Shown in pieces: positions 51,223 through 59,717 of a stretch of DNA of 64,000 nucleotides. The position numbers were made by a program, and so were the translations under genes. The notes beneath the pieces are model-generated. The model was given only the letters and a program-made list of their open reading frames with translations. It did no database searches and was not told where the DNA came from. The stretch is from positions 4,237,501-4,301,500 of the forward strand of contig NZ_CP157794.1 in assembly GCF_040111675.1 (NCBI RefSeq), read 5' to 3'. Position 1 is the first letter of the stretch, and each line of letters starts with the position of its first letter. This stretch comes from Salinarimonas sp. Its GTDB lineage: Bacteria > Pseudomonadota > Alphaproteobacteria > Rhizobiales > Beijerinckiaceae.

Positions 51223-53683
51223 GGGAACCCTCCTGCGGGCGGACGACCGCTTCGGGCGTGGTGCGCCGATAGGCCGGCAGCAGCCGGGCGAGCTCGTCCT
51301 GGCTGAAATCGTCGACCGCCACCGCGCGCCGCACCGCGGCCGTCGTCTCCTCGTATCGCGCCCGCTCGCGGGGCGAGAGCGCGCCGGAACGCACCGCCTC
51401 TTCGGGTCCGACGCCGACCTTGCGCAGCTTCGAGGCGATGCGCTCGGCGCCGAGGACCGCCTCCCAGGCCTCGCCCAGCACCCGCACGCTCTCGCGCTCG
51501 CAGCCGCCGAAGATGCGGCCGACGATGCGCTCGCGCGTCTGCGAGGGCTCGTAGAGAAGGTCGCTGCAGGCCTTCACCAGCGCGTCGTCGGGGGCGCGCA
51601 CGGCGCGGCCGGGCCGCAGCAGCGCGCGCAGCGCGCCGCCGACCCACGGATTGGGAAAGTTCGCGAGAACCTCGTCGAGGGCGATGCGGATGCGGGCGAA
51701 ACCGCGATCGGCGGCGAAGCGCACGAGCGGGAAGTCCGCGGCGGGCCGGCCGTCGTCCTCCCAGCGCTTCACCGTGGCGGAGAGGAAGTAGAGCTCCGAG
51801 AGGATGTCGCCCATGCGCGCGGAGATCATCTCCTTCTTCTTCAGCCCGCCGCCGACCGTGAGGAACAGCGCGTCCGTGGTCAGCGCCAGCGCGGCGGACC
51901 AGCGCGTCATCTGCCGGTAGATCGGCGTCGCGCGGCCGCGATCGGGCGCAGGGGCGAGGAGCCCGTCGGACCAGGCGAGTTGCGTCGCCCGCGCGAGCGT
52001 GCGCGCGGTGTGCGCGACGTGCTTCCACAGATGCGCGTCGAACCGCGCGAGCGAGACGTCGTACCGCCGCTCCTCCAGCGCCATCATCTCGTCGAGCATG
52101 TGCGGATGCGCCCGGATCGCGCCCTGGCCGAAGATGATCAGGTTGCGGGTGACGATGTTGGCGCCCTCGACGGTGATGGCGATCGGCACGCCGCGGTGGA
52201 GCGGGAGCAGGTAGTTGCTCGGCCCGTCGATCACCGCCTTGCCGGAATGGATGTCCATGGCGTCGTCGAGCGCCTCGCGCATCCGGTAGGTCGCGTGCGC
52301 CTTCATGATGCCCGAGACGACGGCGAGCGCCCTCCCCTCGTCGAGCCCCGCGCAGGTCAGCCGCCGCGCGGCGTCGAGCGCGTAGGCGTTGGCGGCGAGC
52401 GGGCCGAGCCGCGCCTGGATGCCCTCGAACCTGCCGATCGGGATGCCGAACTGCTCGCGCACGCGGGAATAGGCGCCCGACGTGTGCGCCGCCATCGCGA
52501 CCGCGGCGGAGGCCATCGACGGCAGCGAGATCCCCCGCCCGGCGGCGAGCGCGCTCATCAGCATCGTCCAGCCGTGCCCGGCGCAAGCCGGCCCGCCGAT
52601 GATGCTGTCGAGCGGGATGAAGACGTCGTGCCCCGTGGTGGGGCCGTTCTGGAACATGATCTGCGAGGGGACGTGCCGGCGCCCGATCTCGACGCCGTCG
52701 AGATGGGTGGGCACCAGCGCGCAGGTGATGCCGATCTCCGCGTCCTCGCCGATCAGGCGGTCCGGGTCGTAGAGCTTGAAGGCGAGGCCGAGCACCGTAC
52801 ACACCGGCGCGAGCGTGATGTAGCGCTTCGACCAGTTCAGCCGGATGCCGAGGACCTGCTCGCCCTCCCACTCGCCCCGGCAGACGACGCCGCTGTCGAC
52901 CATCGAGGCCGCGTCCGAGCCCGCCTCCTCGCTGGTGAGCGCGAAGGCGGGGATCTCGCGACCGTCCGCGAGGCGGGGCAGCCAATGGTCCTTCTGCGCC
53001 TCGGTGCCGAACTGAAGCAGGAGCTCGCCGGGACCCAGCGAGTTCGGCACCATCACGGTCACCGCGGCGGCGATGGAGCGGCTCGCGATGTAGCGCACGA
53101 CCTCCGAATGGGCGTAGGCGGAGAATTCGAGCCCGCCGCGCGAGCGCGGGATGATCATGCCGAAGAACTTCTCCTCGCGCATGAACCGCCAGACCTCCGG
53201 AGGCAGGTCGCCCTCCTCGCGGTTGATCTTCCAGTCGTCGAGCATGGCGCACAGGCGCTCGCACGGCCCGTCGAGGAAGGCCTGCTCGCGCGGGCTCAGC
53301 CGCGGCGCCTCGACCGCGTCGAGCTTGCGCCAGTCCGGATCGCCCGAGAGCAGCTCCGCATCCCACCAGCTCTCGCCGGCATGCAGGGCCTCGCGCTCGG
53401 TCTCGGAGAGGCGGGGGAGCGCCTTGCGGGCCCAGCCGTGGATCGGCTTGGTGAGAATCTCCCGACGGATGGACCCGGCGAGATCCCCACCGCGGTCCCG
53501 GGACGATCCCCGACGCTGCGCCAGAAGTGCGGCGCCGATGCCCAGGCCGATACCCATCGCGGCGAGCCCGATGGCGATGCCGGCGCTGGAGCCTGTCTTG
53601 CGGACGCCCGGCTCGCGACGGGGTCTCATCGGGTCGTTACGCCCCGGCGCACGGGAGAAGCGGCTGATGTCGTCTTGCGGCAA
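51209..53683 (-). CDS. fadE: FadE-type acyl-CoA dehydrogenase
   Basis: This 824-residue protein matches the long FadE form. It has an N-terminal hydrophobic segment near 30-57 (GIAIGLAAMGIGLGIGAALLAQ) that may anchor it, then the flavin dehydrogenase core (FALTSEEAGSDA, LNWSKRYITLAP, SYLLPL-like NYLLPLHRG), and a C-terminal helical region. It catalyses the first step of beta-oxidation. The start is a TTG behind AGGGAGAAA; an ATG at 53629 is an alternative. It is the first gene of the four-gene fatty-acid operon. Confidence 0.9.
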   Translation of the reverse strand: MPQDDISRFSRAPGRNDPMRPRREPGVRKTGSSAGIAIGLAAMGIGLGIGAALLAQRRGSSRDRGGDLAGSIRREILTKPIHGWARKALPRLSETEREALHAGESWWDAELLSGDPDWRKLDAVEAPRLSPREQAFLDGPCERLCAMLDDWKINREEGDLPPEVWRFMREEKFFGMIIPRSRGGLEFSAYAHSEVVRYIASRSIAAAVTVMVPNSLGPGELLLQFGTEAQKDHWLPRLADGREIPAFALTSEEAGSDAASMVDSGVVCRGEWEGEQVLGIRLNWSKRYITLAPVCTVLGLAFKLYDPDRLIGEDAEIGITCALVPTHLDGVEIGRRHVPSQIMFQNGPTTGHDVFIPLDSIIGGPACAGHGWTMLMSALAAGRGISLPSMASAAVAMAAHTSGAYSRVREQFGIPIGRFEGIQARLGPLAANAYALDAARRLTCAGLDEGRALAVVSGIMKAHATYRMREALDDAMDIHSGKAVIDGPSNYLLPLHRGVPIAITVEGANIVTRNLIIFGQGAIRAHPHMLDEMMALEERRYDVSLARFDAHLWKHVAHTARTLARATQLAWSDGLLAPAPDRGRATPIYRQMTRWSAALALTTDALFLTVGGGLKKKEMISARMGDILSELYFLSATVKRWEDDGRPAADFPLVRFAADRGFARIRIALDEVLANFPNPWVGGALRALLRPGRAVRAPDDALVKACSDLLYEPSQTRERIVGRIFGGCERESVRVLGEAWEAVLGAERIASKLRKVGVGPEEAVRSGALSPRERARYEETTAAVRRAVAVDDFSQDELARLLPAYRRTTPEAVVRPQEGSHERS

Positions 53684-53991
53684 GCGGAGTTTCTCCCTGT
53701 TCTTATCCTTGCCTCGTCAACCCGCCCCCACACCGCTCGTTCCGTCGACGGCGTGCCGGTCGACCCGCGCCGCGCGGCGGGAGCGCCAGGTCGAGCGGCG
53801 GGTGGAAACGGCGACGGGCATCCGCTAGTCTGCTTCCGCGAGAGCCGGGCCGATCCGCCTCGCCCGTCCGCTCGCCGCCGACCCGCCCGTCGCCGCCCCA
53901 CCCCCCGTCGCCGTCGCACACGATCCGGAGGACCGATGCCGATCCCGCTCGACGTCCAGCGAGCGACCGCCGCAGTCGCGAGCGTCCTCGC
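53684..53991. other. divergent intergenic region
   Basis: About 310 bases between fadE and the metallophosphoesterase. A modest AT-rich patch near fadE (53695-53715) probably holds its promoter. I see no small RNA, repeat or additional gene. Confidence 0.4.
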
Positions 53992-54753
53992 ATGAGGGTC
54001 CTCGCCGTCTCGGACATCCACATCGACTATTCCGAGAACCTCGACTGGCTGCGGGGCCTCTCGCGGGTGGACCACAGCGACGACGTGCTGATCCTGGCCG
54101 GGGACGTCTCGAGCGCGCTCCCCCTCGTCGCCCACGCCTTCGAGCTTCTCGCCGCGCGCTTCCGCGTCGTCCTGTTCGTGCCCGGCAACCACGACCTCTG
54201 GGTCGGCCCGGACCGGAGCCTCGGCGATTCCTTCGACAAGTATCGCGACGTCGTGCGGGTGGCGCGCGAGAGCGGCGTCTCGATGCGGGAGTGGCGCGAG
54301 GGTGCGCTGCGCATCGTGCCGCTGCTGGGCTGGTACGACTTCAGCTTCGGCGACCCCGACGACCGGCTGCGCACGTCGTGGGCCGACTTCCGCGTCTGCC
54401 GCTGGCCCGAGGGCTACGACGCGTGGGCGGTGACCTCCGAGTTCCTGCGCCTCAACGCGCCCCTGCATCCCGTCGCCGACGCGGTGACGCTGACCTTCTC
54501 GCATTTCCTGCCGCGCATCGACGTCGTGCCGGAGCGCGCCCGCGCCGCCTACCGCTTCCTCGATCCGGTGCTCGGCAGCCGGCGGATGGACGAGCAGGTG
54601 CGGGCGCTGGGCGGGAGCCTGCACGTCTACGGCCACAGTCACGTCAACCAGCGCAAGGAGCTCGACGGGGTGACGTACGTCAACAACGCCTTCGGCTATC
54701 CACGGGAGCGGCGGATCGCGCGCAAGGAGCTGGTCTGCGTGTACGAGACGTGA
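53992..54753 (+). CDS. calcineurin-like metallophosphoesterase
   Basis: This 253-residue metallophosphoesterase has the four metal-ligand blocks in order: SDIHIDYS at residues 7-14, LAGDVSS, PGNHDLW, and GHSHVNQ near the C-terminus. The substrate is unknown; the family includes nucleotide, lipid and protein phosphatases. It is monocistronic as far as can be seen, and its neighbours give no clue. Length is typical for the stand-alone type. Confidence 0.9.
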   Translation: MRVLAVSDIHIDYSENLDWLRGLSRVDHSDDVLILAGDVSSALPLVAHAFELLAARFRVVLFVPGNHDLWVGPDRSLGDSFDKYRDVVRVARESGVSMREWREGALRIVPLLGWYDFSFGDPDDRLRTSWADFRVCRWPEGYDAWAVTSEFLRLNAPLHPVADAVTLTFSHFLPRIDVVPERARAAYRFLDPVLGSRRMDEQVRALGGSLHVYGHSHVNQRKELDGVTYVNNAFGYPRERRIARKELVCVYET

Positions 54754-54828
54754 GCGCGGCGGTTCCCGCGGTCCGCGCCGGCGCGCGACGGATCGCCCGC
54801 GTCGCGGGACGCACCAGCCGGCCGCCGC

Positions 54829-55357
54829 TCAGGCGGGCCGATCGAGGACGCGCGAGACGTAGGCCGGCGCCCAGCCGACGCGCGCGATGGCGTCGAGGCG
54901 CGCACGCAGCGCGTCCGCGGTCGGCGCCGACACGGTCGCGCCGAGCCGCGCGCCACCCGCCGCACGGGCGACGGCCTCGATGTCCGCATAGAGGCGTCGC
55001 GCCACGCCGCGACCGACGGCGCCGGGAAGGACATGGACGTCGTGGACGTAGGCTTGGCGCCGACCGAGGGTCTCGCAGGCGTCGTCCAGGTCGACGAGGG
55101 ACGCGCCGAGGCGCTCCCCTCCCGCCTCCGCCACCGCCGGCGCAGGCGGCGCCCTTCGCCCGCAGGCGCGCGAAATCGGCGTCGACCGCCTGCTCGAGCT
55201 CCGGCGCGCCGACGCACCCCCTCTCGGGCCCGTAGGTCGTGCGACCGGTCGCGGCGAGGGGGCTCGACGGGTTGCCTCGGGGGGTGACCTCGGCGTGTAC
55301 AGGCGACGACCGGCAGGCGTCGACGCCCCCACTCCGACGAACTATCGCGTTGACCAT
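54829..55357 (-). pseudogene. GNAT acetyltransferase with an apparent frameshift
   Basis: The C-terminal part (54829-55150) reads well as a GNAT domain, with the acetyl-CoA loop VLPGAVGRGVARRLYADIEA. Reading back, the frame that carries ELEQAVDADFARLRAKGAACA upstream turns into a glycine/arginine run, while the GNAT frame begins with low-quality residues. The switch is near 55,120-55,150 in the GGCGGTGGCGGAGGCGGGAG stretch. A change of one or two bases there would give one continuous protein of about 175 residues. Either the gene is broken or the assembly has an error in this GC-rich run. Confidence 0.5.
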
Positions 55358-55461
55358 ACGATGAATGATTGCCATACTTCAGGTGGCTCCGAGAGTGGAG
55401 CGGATATGAATGATCGTCTGCGACCCCGCTGGGGCGATCGTTCGAGCACAGGAGAGAAGCG

Positions 55462-55548
55462 ATGAAGATTGTCCTCGCCAGCACTCTGCGTCCGGTTTCG
55501 AGCAACGGCCGTCGCGTCTTCGCGAACGGCGGCGGCGCCGCCCGCTGA
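55462..55548 (+). CDS. 28-residue candidate peptide (possible RiPP precursor)
   Basis: This small ORF starts on ATG 55462 behind GGAGAG, 5 bases away. It encodes a 28-residue peptide beginning MKIVLASTLRP and ending GGGAAR. The body is basic with a SNGRRVFANGGG stretch. It lies 81 bases before the DUF6065-like gene and shares the strand of that operon. Candidate short precursors beside tailoring genes are typical of RiPP loci. Its size is too small to tell from chance on ORF grounds alone, but the ribosome binding site and position support it. Coding status is unproven. Confidence 0.45.
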   Translation: MKIVLASTLRPVSSNGRRVFANGGGAAR

Positions 55549-55629
55549 GGCGACGCCGGCGAGCGCCGCCCGGCTACCTGGAGGGCGACGCTCGCCTCTT
55601 CCGACCGATCGCCGTCATCCGAGGCGCTC

Positions 55630-56340
55630 ATGAAGTTCTTCAAGGCCTGGCCGGGCGTTCTCGATCCGACCCCCGCGACGGACGATCTCGCCGGCGAGAT
55701 CTCGTCGCGTGCGCACCGGTTCTGCGAGCCCTATCTCGCCGCCAACAGGGCGGGCTGGCTTCTCTATCCGCCCCTCGACTTCACGCTGACCTGGGACGGC
55801 GCATCGATCTTCGCACAATTGGAGGGCGTTGAGGCGCTGCTGAAGCTCGATCGCGCCTTCCTGCCGGGATGCGCCGACCATTGGGAGGACCGGGTCCCGG
55901 CCGAGGCGCTGGAGCTGATGCCGCCCTTCCTCGAGGCCTTCGCGGAGCGGGGCGTCGTGCAGGTCTGGACCGGCTTCTACGGCGTCACGGAGCCGGAGGT
56001 CAGCGCCTGGATCCGCGCCCCGGTCAACCGGCGGGGCGACCCCGCCTGCACGATCATCGAGGGCGTGGTCGAGACCGACTGGTGGGCGGGGCCGCTGTTC
56101 ACCAACATCGAGATGCTGCGCACCGACGAGCCCGTCGCGTTCTCGCGCACGCGGCCGTGGCTGCAGGTGATCGAGGTGCCGCGCGCCGTTCACGCCCGCG
56201 CGCCGGCGCCGGAGGTGACGCAGGACCTCGCGGACGTTCCCGGCTGGCTCTGGCAGCGGCTGACCGAGAACGCGCTGCGCCGCAACGCGGGCACCCCCGG
56301 CACGTATCGCCGCAAGGCTCGCCGCGGGAGCGCGGCTTGA
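55630..56340 (+). CDS. DUF6065-like protein
   Basis: This 236-residue protein has the pattern LLYPPLDFTLTWDG in the first third, DWWAGPLFTNIEML in the middle and FSRTRPWLQ after it, which I associate with DUF6065. The aromatic-rich body suggests a beta-rich binding or cupin-like fold. Nothing in it shows a catalytic motif. It begins an operon in which each gene overlaps or abuts the next (TTGA and GTGA overlaps). A GAGG site is 6 bases before the ATG. Function unknown. Confidence 0.65.
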   Translation: MKFFKAWPGVLDPTPATDDLAGEISSRAHRFCEPYLAANRAGWLLYPPLDFTLTWDGASIFAQLEGVEALLKLDRAFLPGCADHWEDRVPAEALELMPPFLEAFAERGVVQVWTGFYGVTEPEVSAWIRAPVNRRGDPACTIIEGVVETDWWAGPLFTNIEMLRTDEPVAFSRTRPWLQVIEVPRAVHARAPAPEVTQDLADVPGWLWQRLTENALRRNAGTPGTYRRKARRGSAA

Positions 56341-57356
56341 GCGACGCCCGGCGCTTCGTCGAGGCCGCCCTCGACGCGGCCGCGCAGGCGCGGCCGGTGC
56401 GGCTGGCGCCGCTCGACGAGGACGCGCTCGCCTCGCTCGCGGCGTTCGCGGTCGCGCAGAAGCTCGAGAGCGTGCTCGCCTCCGCCGTGCCCGCGCTCGC
56501 CGGGCTCGGGCGCTTCCTCGCCGAGCTCGACGCCGTGCAGCGGCGCGCCTTCGCCCCCGACGCCGCCGCGCTCGCGCGAATCGAGAGCCTCGTGCTCGTG
56601 CAGGGCTTCCCCTGGAACGCCCGCCTGGGGCCGGCGCTGCCGCCCGGGCCGCGGGGCGACATCGACGTGTACGTGGCGCCCCGGGACGTCGCGCGCTACG
56701 AAGAGACCCTCGCGGGCCTGGGCTATCGCGCCCTCGGCGTCGACGCGCAGGGCCGCGTCGTCGCGCTCGACGAGGCCGCCCGCCGCGAGGCGGCCGCACA
56801 GGCGAGCGGCGGGCGCGTGGTGAAGGACCCGGCGCTGAGCCGGATGGCGCAGGAGCCCCCGCCTCCCCTCGACGACGCGCTGGAGCTCGCCGACGCCTAC
56901 GGGCCGATCCGCCGCCTGGCCGAGGGGCCGCGCGTCTTCCTCGTGCTGGAGCGGACCGCCTCCTACGGCGGCGCGGACGAGGGCGCGGTGATCGCCGACC
57001 CGGCGAACCAGGAGCGTTTCCTCGGCGCGCGCACGCTCGACGCGACGACCTTCGCCACCTTCTCGGCGCGCCGCGTGCACGTCGGCGTCCGGGAGGGGCA
57101 GGAGCGCCTGCGGTCGCTCCTGGAGCTGGCCGCGATCCTCGGGGACGAGCGGCACGGGTTCGCGGCGCCGCGCTTCGTCGCGCAGGCGCGACGCTGCGGC
57201 TTCCTCGAGGACGTCGGCGCCGTGCTGGGCAGCCTGGCGCGGCTCTCGGACGCCTGCGCCGCGCGGATCGCGGCGCTCGACCTGCCGCATACGCTCGACC
57301 CGGCGTTCCACGAGGAGCTGCTCTACGGCCAGGGGCTCGTGGAGGCCGCGCGGTGA
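56337..57356 (+). CDS. NTP_transf_5-like nucleotidyltransferase-fold protein
   Basis: This 339-residue protein has the arrangement LVLVQGFPW then RGDIDVYV (Asp108 and Asp110) followed by a GYRALGV strand. It resembles the uncharacterised nucleotidyltransferase family NTP_transf_5, whose members often sit in peptide natural-product clusters. Asp108 and Asp110 could be the metal-binding pair. The start is TTG 56337 within the DUF6065-like stop. Activity is not shown by sequence alone. It might add a nucleotide or phosphoryl group to a peptide or small molecule. Confidence 0.65.
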   Translation: MSDARRFVEAALDAAAQARPVRLAPLDEDALASLAAFAVAQKLESVLASAVPALAGLGRFLAELDAVQRRAFAPDAAALARIESLVLVQGFPWNARLGPALPPGPRGDIDVYVAPRDVARYEETLAGLGYRALGVDAQGRVVALDEAARREAAAQASGGRVVKDPALSRMAQEPPPPLDDALELADAYGPIRRLAEGPRVFLVLERTASYGGADEGAVIADPANQERFLGARTLDATTFATFSARRVHVGVREGQERLRSLLELAAILGDERHGFAAPRFVAQARRCGFLEDVGAVLGSLARLSDACAARIAALDLPHTLDPAFHEELLYGQGLVEAAR

Positions 57357-58588
57357 CCGCGAGCGAGCCGACGCGCCGCCTGCGTGACCGGCTCGTGCCG
57401 GTCAACCCCACCTTCGCGCGCATCCTCGTCGCCACGGCGCTGTGCAGCGCGTGCGCCGAGATCCTGCACCTGGCGCTGCCGCTGGCCGCCTACGACCTCA
57501 GCCGCTCGGAGATGGATCTCGCCGCCCTGCGCGGCGTGACGTTCCTGCCGAACCTCCTGCTCGGGGTCTTCATCGGCGTCATCAACGACCAGCTGCTCAA
57601 GCGGCGCGCCTTCGTCGCCTACGTCTTCGCGCAGCTGGCCATCCTGTGCGTGCTCGCCGGCCTCGCTTATCTCGACGCGATCTCGCTGCCGGCGCTGCTG
57701 GTCGGCGCCTTCGGCATCGCGGGCGTGCGCTACGCCTTCGGCAACGCCCGGATCGGGCTCACCAAGCTCGCGGTGCCCGGGCACCGGCTGGTCGATGCGA
57801 ACGCGGCGACGACCGGGGTGGATTCCGTCATCGCGGTCGCCGGTCCGGCGGCCGCGGGCCTCATGCTCGCGAGCATCGGCTTCGGTGGCACGCTCGGCGT
57901 GTGCGTGCTGGCCATGGCGGCCGCCCTCGCCGTCTCCCTCACGATCGCGGTCGACGAGCCACGCCCGCCGCGCCGCTCGCTCTGGAAGGCGCTCGTCGAA
58001 GGGGTCCAGGCGTTCCGCGCCAATCGCGTCCTGGTGGCGATGTCGATCGCGGTGCTCGTCGTCAACGGCGCCGAGGGCATCTACGCCACGATGCTCATCG
58101 CCTCCCTCAAGGGCGTGCACGGCGGCGGGGACCTGATGGTCGGGCTCGTGCTCAGCGCGAGCGGCGTCGGCGCGCTCCTCGCGGCCGTCGGCACCCCGCG
58201 CATCCGCGCCCGGCTCGGCACGCCGCTCACCTTCGCCGGCCCGATCGCCGCGACCGCGCTCGTCTACGTGGCCGCGGCCTTCGCGCCCGACGTCTGGACG
58301 CTGGCCGGCCTCGCCTTCGCGGAGGGCTTCTTCTCGACCGTGTTCGTGATCGGACTGTGGACCTTCCGCCAGGAGACGACATCGGCCGAGACGATGGGGC
58401 GCGTCGCGGGGATCACGGGCTCGATCTTCAAGATCGGCATGCCGCCGCTCATCCTGCTCGGCGGCTTCCTCGCGGAGAGCGGCGACGTCTCGACGGCCCT
58501 CCTGCTCGCGGCCGGCCTCAACCTCGCGACGGTCGTCGGGCTCTGGTTCTCGCCGCTGCGCACGGCCGGGCGGAGTGTCCCCGCGTGA
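57353..58588 (+). CDS. MFS transporter
   Basis: This 411-residue protein has about twelve hydrophobic segments with a cytoplasmic loop between the halves (about residues 195-215, charged). The segment 2-3 loop reads NDQLLKRR, close to the MFS gate motif. It starts on GTG 57353, overlapping the previous stop by 4 bases. In this operon it would export the product or give resistance. It is closest in layout to drug-efflux-type (MFS_3) proteins. Confidence 0.85.
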   Translation: MTASEPTRRLRDRLVPVNPTFARILVATALCSACAEILHLALPLAAYDLSRSEMDLAALRGVTFLPNLLLGVFIGVINDQLLKRRAFVAYVFAQLAILCVLAGLAYLDAISLPALLVGAFGIAGVRYAFGNARIGLTKLAVPGHRLVDANAATTGVDSVIAVAGPAAAGLMLASIGFGGTLGVCVLAMAAALAVSLTIAVDEPRPPRRSLWKALVEGVQAFRANRVLVAMSIAVLVVNGAEGIYATMLIASLKGVHGGGDLMVGLVLSASGVGALLAAVGTPRIRARLGTPLTFAGPIAATALVYVAAAFAPDVWTLAGLAFAEGFFSTVFVIGLWTFRQETTSAETMGRVAGITGSIFKIGMPPLILLGGFLAESGDVSTALLLAAGLNLATVVGLWFSPLRTAGRSVPA

Positions 58589-59571
58589 GCGGCGGCGATC
58601 CCGTGCGTCGCGCCTCGCGCGCGGCGGAGGACCCGAGCCCGGAGGAGTGGCGCGCGCTCGCGGACCCGGCGGTCGCCCCAGCGGAGCGACGGGTCTTGCG
58701 GGAGGACCTCCACTTCCGCGCCGCCTGGCACGATGCGCGCACCCTCCTCGGCCCCGGCGCCGCCGATGCGGTGCGGGATCTCGCGCTCTTGTGCCTCAAG
58801 CCGGACGCCGTCGTCGGCCGGCGCGGCGCGCGCATCCTGGCGTTCCTGGAGGAGCACGGCGGCACGCCCGTTGCGGCGGCGCCGATCCGGTTCGAGCGCA
58901 GGGCGACGTACGAGCTCTGGCGGAACGACTGGGTCGTCTATCCCGTCGACAGGCTCGCCTTCTGCCGGTTCTGGTACGAGGCGGCCGAGGGGCTTCTCCT
59001 TCTCGTCCACATGCCCGCGCGCGGCGCGGTGTCGGCGGCGCGGCGCCTGAGCGCGGTGAAGGGGTCGTCCCTGCCCCGCGCGCGCCGGCCGACGGACCTG
59101 CGCACGCGCCTCGAGCCGCCCAACCAGGTTCTCAACTTCGTCCACGTCGCGGACCATCCGGGGGACGTCCTGCGCGAGCTCTCGATCCTGCTCGATCCGC
59201 CGGCCCGTCGCGCGGCCCTCGGCGAGGCCGCGGCGCAGGTCCGTCCGGAGGCCGCGCGGGCGCGCGTCCGCGCGGCGCTCGAGGCCGTCGAGGCCCGCAA
59301 CCCGCGCCACGACCTCCTGTTCGCGCCGGCGCTGGAGCGCCTCCTCGCGAGCCCCGCGGGACCGATCCTCGAGGCGGAGGTCTTCGCCCGGCGGCCGGCG
59401 CTGCGCGCGGGCCGGGCGGCCGCGGGCCTGGCGGGCGACGAGGGCGTGCCGTGGTGGACGTTCGAGGCCGCGATCGCCGGCGCGACGCTCGACCACCGGG
59501 CGCGCTGGGACGTCGTCGTCGTGGCGAGCGAGCTCGTCGCCTACGAGCATGCCGACGCCCTGCAGCCTTGA
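58585..59571 (+). CDS. nucleoside-diphosphate-kinase-like protein
   Basis: This 328-residue protein has a region like NDP kinase. LLCLKPDAVVGRRG contains Lys72 in the LKPDA motif, which normally contacts nucleotide phosphate. NFVHVADHPGD contains His187, aligned with the phospho-His in the family motif NxxHGSD. Between and after these lie about 100 residues more than in a normal 140-residue NDK. The start is GTG 58585, overlapping the MFS stop by 4 bases. The extended form and operon context suggest a specialised phosphotransfer role rather than nucleotide balance. Confidence 0.65.
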   Translation: MSGGDPVRRASRAAEDPSPEEWRALADPAVAPAERRVLREDLHFRAAWHDARTLLGPGAADAVRDLALLCLKPDAVVGRRGARILAFLEEHGGTPVAAAPIRFERRATYELWRNDWVVYPVDRLAFCRFWYEAAEGLLLLVHMPARGAVSAARRLSAVKGSSLPRARRPTDLRTRLEPPNQVLNFVHVADHPGDVLRELSILLDPPARRAALGEAAAQVRPEAARARVRAALEAVEARNPRHDLLFAPALERLLASPAGPILEAEVFARRPALRAGRAAAGLAGDEGVPWWTFEAAIAGATLDHRARWDVVVVASELVAYEHADALQP

Positions 59572-59717
59572 CACGGCCGGGCGTACGCAGCAGACATTGT
59601 GCCGATCGCGTCGCGGGCCGCTGGATGGCGAGACCGCGCGGCACAGGGGCCGCCGGCGGCGCCTGACGCCTCCGGGCGCGGGAGGCAGAGCGGCCGCACA
59701 CGCAGGAGGCATCCGGA

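Noticed and set aside
54680..55643. Several overlapping minus-strand frames of 167-315 codons
   Set aside because: Only the C-terminal GNAT part has family character; the extended frames are chance openings in GC-rich DNA and partly run through the small peptide ORF.
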